NCBI GenBank assembly: GCA_016126655.1
Contig: CP065955.1
Coordinates: forward strand, 1,533,001-1,597,000
Reading direction: 5' to 3'
Origin: Aerococcaceae bacterium zg-1292
GTDB lineage: Bacteria > Bacillota > Bacilli > Lactobacillales > Aerococcaceae
Length of the DNA: 64,000 bases
Positions 59,916 to 64,000 of this stretch are shown piece by piece. Below the pieces are notes generated by a model. That model was not told the origin of the DNA, did no database searches, and saw nothing but the letters and a program-made list of their open reading frames with translations. Positions within the stretch are counted from its first letter, which is position 1. Every line of letters begins with the position of its first letter. The position numbers and the translations under genes are program-made.

Positions 59916-60893
59916 TTATCTCACACCCTTAATATCAAAGTAACACAATCCCATTTCATAGTAACCTTCTTTATTGCCTGGATTAAGGAATTTTTTTATC
60001 GGTTGGGCTTTGGTTAATTTTAAGGCATATTCATTGCTAGCTTTGCTTGATCCGGGATTTTTTATACGAGTTTTTGTACAAATTCCTGTTCCGCCACCTA
60101 AATAGAGCATATAACCAAGCGTTTTCTTCTGTCGCAAAATTTCAGGTTTATATTTTAAAAACATCTCATAATAATTCATATTTTGTTTTTTAGTCAGTTC
60201 ATGGATTTGATCCATAAATTTTATTGCGCTATATGATGTACAGATAACAGTAACATAAATTTCAGTCCCTGGTTCAATAGATTCTCTATAAATATTCCAC
60301 TTGTTGTAATCATTATTATTTATCGGATTATCCCCTACAAAATCAATTTTACGAGCTAACATAAACGAATTTTCCGGAATCGGATCACTATCCATGATTC
60401 GAATATTACGAAAAATATCATTTATTTTTTCTTTATTTTTTTCCTGAGTAATTTTTTCGCCAAAAGAATCAAATTGATCTTCTAAAATTGTTCTCAACAC
60501 GCCTTTAATTGTACTACCAGGAATATACAATTGGTTTAGACCATTTCTAATAAATGGACGGATTTCTATTTTACCTGTTTTATTTGTTTTTGTGTCTTTA
60601 CCTTTTGATATACGGTACCCTTTCATTTTTTTTATATCAACATTGAAGAGTTTCAGTAGTTGTTCCAAAGTATTATTGTTATTATTATTAATTTTATATA
60701 ATAAGGATTCAAAAGTATTAATGATATTAGGTTCTTTTTTGATTAATTCTTCGATAATATTTTCCATGGCTGGGACAAAAAATACATTTCCTTCATCAAT
60801 ATAATCTTTATTTGTAAGTTCTTCTCCTGAACCGATATGAACTGGTGCAAATGTCATGATTCGCATCAAATATTCTTTACGTATCTTCTCCAT
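59916..60893 (-). CDS. csm5: Csm5, type III-A effector subunit
   Basis: RAMP-family protein of 325 residues that caps the 3' side of the crRNA in the Csm complex. N-terminal ferredoxin-like core with LMRIMTFAPVHIGSGEEL, then FIRNGLNQLYIPGSTIKGVLRTIL, the glycine-rich RAMP loop LGGGTGICTKTRI near the end. An Asn-rich stretch lies near residue 70. Four bases separate it from csm4. Confidence 0.93.
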   Translation of the reverse strand: MEKIRKEYLMRIMTFAPVHIGSGEELTNKDYIDEGNVFFVPAMENIIEELIKKEPNIINTFESLLYKINNNNNNTLEQLLKLFNVDIKKMKGYRISKGKDTKTNKTGKIEIRPFIRNGLNQLYIPGSTIKGVLRTILEDQFDSFGEKITQEKNKEKINDIFRNIRIMDSDPIPENSFMLARKIDFVGDNPINNNDYNKWNIYRESIEPGTEIYVTVICTSYSAIKFMDQIHELTKKQNMNYYEMFLKYKPEILRQKKTLGYMLYLGGGTGICTKTRIKNPGSSKASNEYALKLTKAQPIKKFLNPGNKEGYYEMGLCYFDIKGVR

Positions 60894-60897
60894 CTAA

Positions 60898-61797
60898 TCA
60901 CCCCAATCGATAAAAAATAGGTCTTGCGAAATTATACACAGGATGTACAAAAGAATCTGGTGATACATCCACAATCGAACCTCTAAAACTTCTAGAAAAG
61001 GTTGAGCCTGCTCTAAATTTATATAAGTCTTGCTTTCGAAATGCTCCTTTTGCTTGCTCAGAGAATGCAAAACCACTGGATTTATGCACTAAAAAATTTC
61101 CTAAAGCAATTGCTTCCTCTAAATCAGCATCAATCGGCAAAGCGGTACTTAATAACATAACTGGACCATCGTAATCAAGAGTAATCCGTTCTTCAATATA
61201 AGACTCAAGTGGTTGGATATCTAATTCAAAACGCCCGTATCCACTGGTGCGTTTCCCACCGATACCTGAATATTGCAAACTAGTCATTACTTGTTCGACT
61301 AACGAATCTTTTGTTGCGATAAATACAAGATACACATCATCTTCATAACTAACATAACCCACTCGATACGGATCAATACCTTTTCGTGTGACATATTCAG
61401 TTTTGTATTTTTCGTTTTGCTCATCATAATATTGTTTAATATCTTCTGTATCAAAATTACCAGCAATAAATGATTCAATACTATCTTCATGTAACATTGA
61501 TATTTTCTTTAGTTTTTTTACGGCACTGCGGTCAAGTTCATTTTGTTGGTTCACTCGAAGGGGGTAACCAATGGGCTTTGGAAAATAAAGTCCGAAGTGT
61601 TCGATTAATGTATCACTCAATACGAAATCGTCTTTCAACGTACGATTGATAAACACTTCTCCCACTCCTATCGCAAAAGCTTCATTTACCATAGCAGAAT
61701 AAAGTCGATCACACGTAATCGTTGGTAATGCTGTTTCAAGTAATCCTGAACCAAAATGAGCACGACTCAGCTTCATTTTATAAAGCTGTAATGTCAT
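60898..61797 (-). CDS. csm4: Csm4, type III-A effector subunit
   Basis: RAMP-family protein of 299 residues that binds the 5' tag of the crRNA and contacts Cas10. It begins LYKMKLSRAHFGSGLLETAL, has FVLSDTLIEHFGLYFPKPIG and the glycine-rich loop GIGGKRTSGYGRFEL (about residue 190), typical of Csm4. Ten bases after csm3. Confidence 0.93.
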   Translation of the reverse strand: MTLQLYKMKLSRAHFGSGLLETALPTITCDRLYSAMVNEAFAIGVGEVFINRTLKDDFVLSDTLIEHFGLYFPKPIGYPLRVNQQNELDRSAVKKLKKISMLHEDSIESFIAGNFDTEDIKQYYDEQNEKYKTEYVTRKGIDPYRVGYVSYEDDVYLVFIATKDSLVEQVMTSLQYSGIGGKRTSGYGRFELDIQPLESYIEERITLDYDGPVMLLSTALPIDADLEEAIALGNFLVHKSSGFAFSEQAKGAFRKQDLYKFRAGSTFSRSFRGSIVDVSPDSFVHPVYNFARPIFYRLG

Positions 61798-61807
61798 TTA
61801 TCCTCAC

Positions 61808-62488
61808 CTACTCTCCAACAGAACTTAATGCAGCCTTAAATGTTTCCAGTTGTTTAGATTCCATCTCTCCAAATACAACCTCTGCATCTAAATTTTCAAA
61901 TTTTACACGTCCGTATCCACGACTTCCGCTACCGCCCAAATAGTCGAGTTCTAGTAATTTTAACCCAGTAACAATAGTTTCCAAATCCTCACTGATTGAT
62001 GCATTATCGATTGGCGAATAAATTAATTCTAACTCAAACAAACTACCAGGAATAATCCGTTCAATTTGACGTGGGTTTGCAACAGCGGTACGACGATCAA
62101 TACTATTTTCAAACTTAATTTCAGTAGCGGTTTGTGCACCTTTTTCTTTTAATTCATCAAAATTTGATAATACCATATCTCTAAATAACAGACGCCCAGC
62201 AATGGCATTCTCATCTTTAGATGAAGCACCTCTACCAAAGATACGCACAATACGTTCTGCATCGCCATCGTAACTAGTTACTGTGTCATTGTATGCTTCT
62301 GCTAGTAGTGTACGCATTTTTCCTTTTAAAGACGAGCCAGGAATTACTGGTAGATTCGTCACAGGGTCTTTAATAACTGGACTATCCGTTGCACCAATAG
62401 CAGCGAATGCTGAGCTGGCACCAATGTGCAAACCTGTAAGTACTACTAAATCTCCAGTAATTTTAATTTTTATGTTTTGTACTGTCAT
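61808..62488 (-). CDS. csm3: Csm3, backbone subunit and target-RNA nuclease
   Basis: Repeated backbone subunit of the Csm complex, 226 residues from the ATG at 62488 (GGAGG upstream). Contains LTGLHIGASSAFAAIGATDS with the catalytic Asp (about residue 35) that cuts target RNA every six bases, IPGSSLKGKMRTLLAE, and the glycine-rich YLGGSGSRGYGRVKFE. All expected residues are present. Confidence 0.95.
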   Translation of the reverse strand: MTVQNIKIKITGDLVVLTGLHIGASSAFAAIGATDSPVIKDPVTNLPVIPGSSLKGKMRTLLAEAYNDTVTSYDGDAERIVRIFGRGASSKDENAIAGRLLFRDMVLSNFDELKEKGAQTATEIKFENSIDRRTAVANPRQIERIIPGSLFELELIYSPIDNASISEDLETIVTGLKLLELDYLGGSGSRGYGRVKFENLDAEVVFGEMESKQLETFKAALSSVGE

Positions 62489-62511
62489 AATAATTTCCTC
62501 CATTTTCCGAA

Positions 62512-62874
62512 TTAATCTTTACCACCATAGTATTTAAAATAAGCAACCAAAGCTTCCATGTATCTACAAAAACGAATTAATGATGCTTTATCGGTTATCT
62601 CTTTAACACATTCAATTAACTGAGCTTCTTTCACAAGTTTTTTTAATTCTCTATCTCGACTTGCTTGGTAAACAAACTGGACCCTTACATAATTAATACG
62701 ACCGACTAATGATTCAAATGCCTCTTTTTGTGCCGCATCAAATAAATAACTGGATAATATTAATATTTTACGTATTTTAGTAGTTGTTAACGTCCCACTA
62801 TCTATCGTTCTCTTCATTTTTTTAATTACTAATTCTGCTTTTTCCACATAATTTTTATCATTCAAGATTGCCAT
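62512..62874 (-). CDS. csm2: Csm2, small subunit
   Basis: All-helical small subunit of the Csm complex, 120 residues, length normal. Features: YVEKAELVIKKMKRT, TLTTTKIRKILILSSYLFDA, a basic central helix and the C-terminal LIRFCRYMEALVAYFKYYGGK typical of Csm2. One base separates its start from the cas10 stop. Confidence 0.93.
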   Translation of the reverse strand: MAILNDKNYVEKAELVIKKMKRTIDSGTLTTTKIRKILILSSYLFDAAQKEAFESLVGRINYVRVQFVYQASRDRELKKLVKEAQLIECVKEITDKASLIRFCRYMEALVAYFKYYGGKD

Positions 62875-62875
62875 G

Positions 62876-64000
62876 TTATTCGCCCCTTATCGTATAAATA
62901 TATAATTCTAATGCCATTACTAACTCTGCTGCATCTTCTTTTGTTTCAAAATAACCATGTAACTTTTCAGCAAATTGTCTAAATATTTGACGTTTTTCTG
63001 CCTGTTTGGGTTCCATTCGTGACAAATAATACGCCCAATGTACCCATGTAATCGTCTTATATTCATCTTTTGTATTCAGTCTCTCGCGTAATAAGGTTAT
63101 TAATTGATAGATAAAACCTTTTCCCATCTCAGTCTCTAAACCTGAATATTGCATATAGTTCGAAATTAATTGATACTTATCATTCCAAATATTTCGAATA
63201 AAATGATTCCACTTAAAAACATTTGATTTGTCAAATAATGCAATACCATCTTTATCATCGTCAATTTCTTTGGCTTGCGATTCTAATTCTCCGGTTTGTG
63301 CTGCCATAATCGAGACAGGTGTTTTAGCAGGAAACATACCTATACCAGCAGATAAGGTCAATTTACCTTGGGTAAATTCGATAAATTCTTCTCGTAACTT
63401 AATTGCGAACTGAATAATGTCAGACCATTCACCGACCACAAAGACATCATCACCACCTGCATAAATAATCGTTGCATCAGCATTCATATCTTGAAGTAAA
63501 TGATTGATATGATATTTAAAAAATAAACTCATTGTTCGACTAAATGTTGCTGTCCGTGACATCGTTGCATAGGGCGCTGAATAACCACCAATAAATGCTT
63601 GACCTAAATTATCCACATCACAACGTAACACAGCCATTCGTTCAATACCTGTTGCATCACTAGCAAATTCATTAAAGGTTTGTCCCGAGTGATAATCCCC
63701 CATCCATAAATGCACATTTTGGTAGTCACCAAAGTAAAATTTATTTTTCGCATACAATGTACCAATTGATATTTTACGGGCTTCAGCAGTATCCTTAACC
63801 GTATCAAGATAACAACCAAAACCAATCGGCACACCTCGCGTATCCGTTGAAATACGAATAAAATCATCGATTTGCAGTGGTCGTGACAATTGAATTAACC
63901 CTTCACAAAAAGCACAATGTTCTGTTGCGTCTTGGTGAATACGATGACAGACCGGACATTCTCTTCCGACTTGTTTTCCTTGTTGATTTAATTGTCGAAT
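62876..64000 (-). CDS. cas10: Cas10/Csm1, C-terminal part (5' end off window)
   Basis: Large subunit and cyclic oligoadenylate synthase. The reading is open from the right edge (375 codons). Visible: a zinc ribbon (ECPVCHRIHQD ... EHCAFCEG), then the second palm domain with LRCDVDNLGQAF and the GGDD motif IIYAGGDDVFVV, and the helical D4 end. The HD nuclease domain and first palm lie outside. GGDD is intact, so signalling to both Csm6 proteins should work. The apparent ATG at 63885 and nearby starts are internal. Confidence 0.95.
   Translation of the reverse strand: MRQLNQQGKQVGRECPVCHRIHQDATEHCAFCEGLIQLSRPLQIDDFIRISTDTRGVPIGFGCYLDTVKDTAEARKISIGTLYAKNKFYFGDYQNVHLWMGDYHSGQTFNEFASDATGIERMAVLRCDVDNLGQAFIGGYSAPYATMSRTATFSRTMSLFFKYHINHLLQDMNADATIIYAGGDDVFVVGEWSDIIQFAIKLREEFIEFTQGKLTLSAGIGMFPAKTPVSIMAAQTGELESQAKEIDDDKDGIALFDKSNVFKWNHFIRNIWNDKYQLISNYMQYSGLETEMGKGFIYQLITLLRERLNTKDEYKTITWVHWAYYLSRMEPKQAEKRQIFRQFAEKLHGYFETKEDAAELVMALELYIYTIRGE

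Noticed and set aside
55435-64000. Presence of cas1, cas2 or cas6
   Set aside because: None of the genes between 55.4 kb and the right edge shows their motifs; they may lie beyond 64000 or elsewhere.

Overview
The window reads as a chromosomal segment of a low-GC Gram-positive coccus of the order Lactobacillales, probably Aerococcaceae or a close relative. The grounds are AT-rich codon use, strong GGAGG ribosome binding sites, the mevalonate gene order mvaK1-mvaD-mvaK2-fni, an LPNTG-anchored hyaluronate lyase, a T-box riboswitch and a type III-A CRISPR system. The genus assignment is inference. No rRNA or tRNA gene was seen.

Region 1 (1-7.1 kb, minus strand) is a sialic acid operon: nanK, an RpiR/MurR-type regulator, a sugar-binding protein, two permeases, nanE, a small membrane protein and an acetylesterase cut by the left edge. 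No sialic acid lyase (nanA) and no ABC ATPase lie in view. Region 2 (7.4-15.2 kb, minus) holds a YhdH-type oxidoreductase and an oligopeptide transporter, oppA-oppB-oppC-oppD-oppF, behind a T-box leader. Region 3 (15.5-24.5 kb, minus) is a LacI-controlled carbohydrate operon: lacI, a GH31 glycosidase, two LplB/LplC-type permeases, a binding protein, a DUF624 protein and a frameshifted EstA-like esterase. Region 4 (24.8-28.7 kb) holds a 1153-residue cell-wall-anchored hyaluronate lyase and a possible small type I toxin gene.

Region 5 (28.9-35 kb) is a decayed prophage: a terminase small-subunit remnant fused to a truncated portal gene, an MuF-type capsid protein with a probable toxin C-terminus, two tandem paralogous small genes directly behind it, a scaffold gene, a major tail protein gene and a broken ATPase gene. 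An intact hicA-hicB toxin-antitoxin pair follows. Region 6 (35.09-48.12 kb) is an integrative element in the 3' end of guaA, bounded by an 11-bp repeat: tyrosine integrase, DUF3173 protein, an HUH plus SF3-helicase Rep, an FtsK/TcpA-like ATPase, unknown cargo and a LysM/CAP secreted protein. An IS1634-family element inside it is flanked by identical 471-bp direct repeats that duplicate an entire XRE regulator gene.

Region 7 (48.1-55.4 kb) is core chromosome: guaA, coaA and the mevalonate cluster. Region 8 (55.4-64 kb, minus) is a type III-A CRISPR-Cas locus: the end of cas10, then csm2, csm3, csm4, csm5, a csm6, a 23-repeat array and a second csm6 beyond it. cas1, cas2 and cas6 are not in view.

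The main unexplained signals are: (i) a family of structured intergenic elements of about 110 nt, in at least six recognisable copies, whose stems show compensatory changes; (ii) the MuF toxin and tandem small-gene module surviving in a dead prophage; (iii) the 471-bp duplication around the IS; (iv) three transporter binding proteins that all lack a lipobox cysteine.
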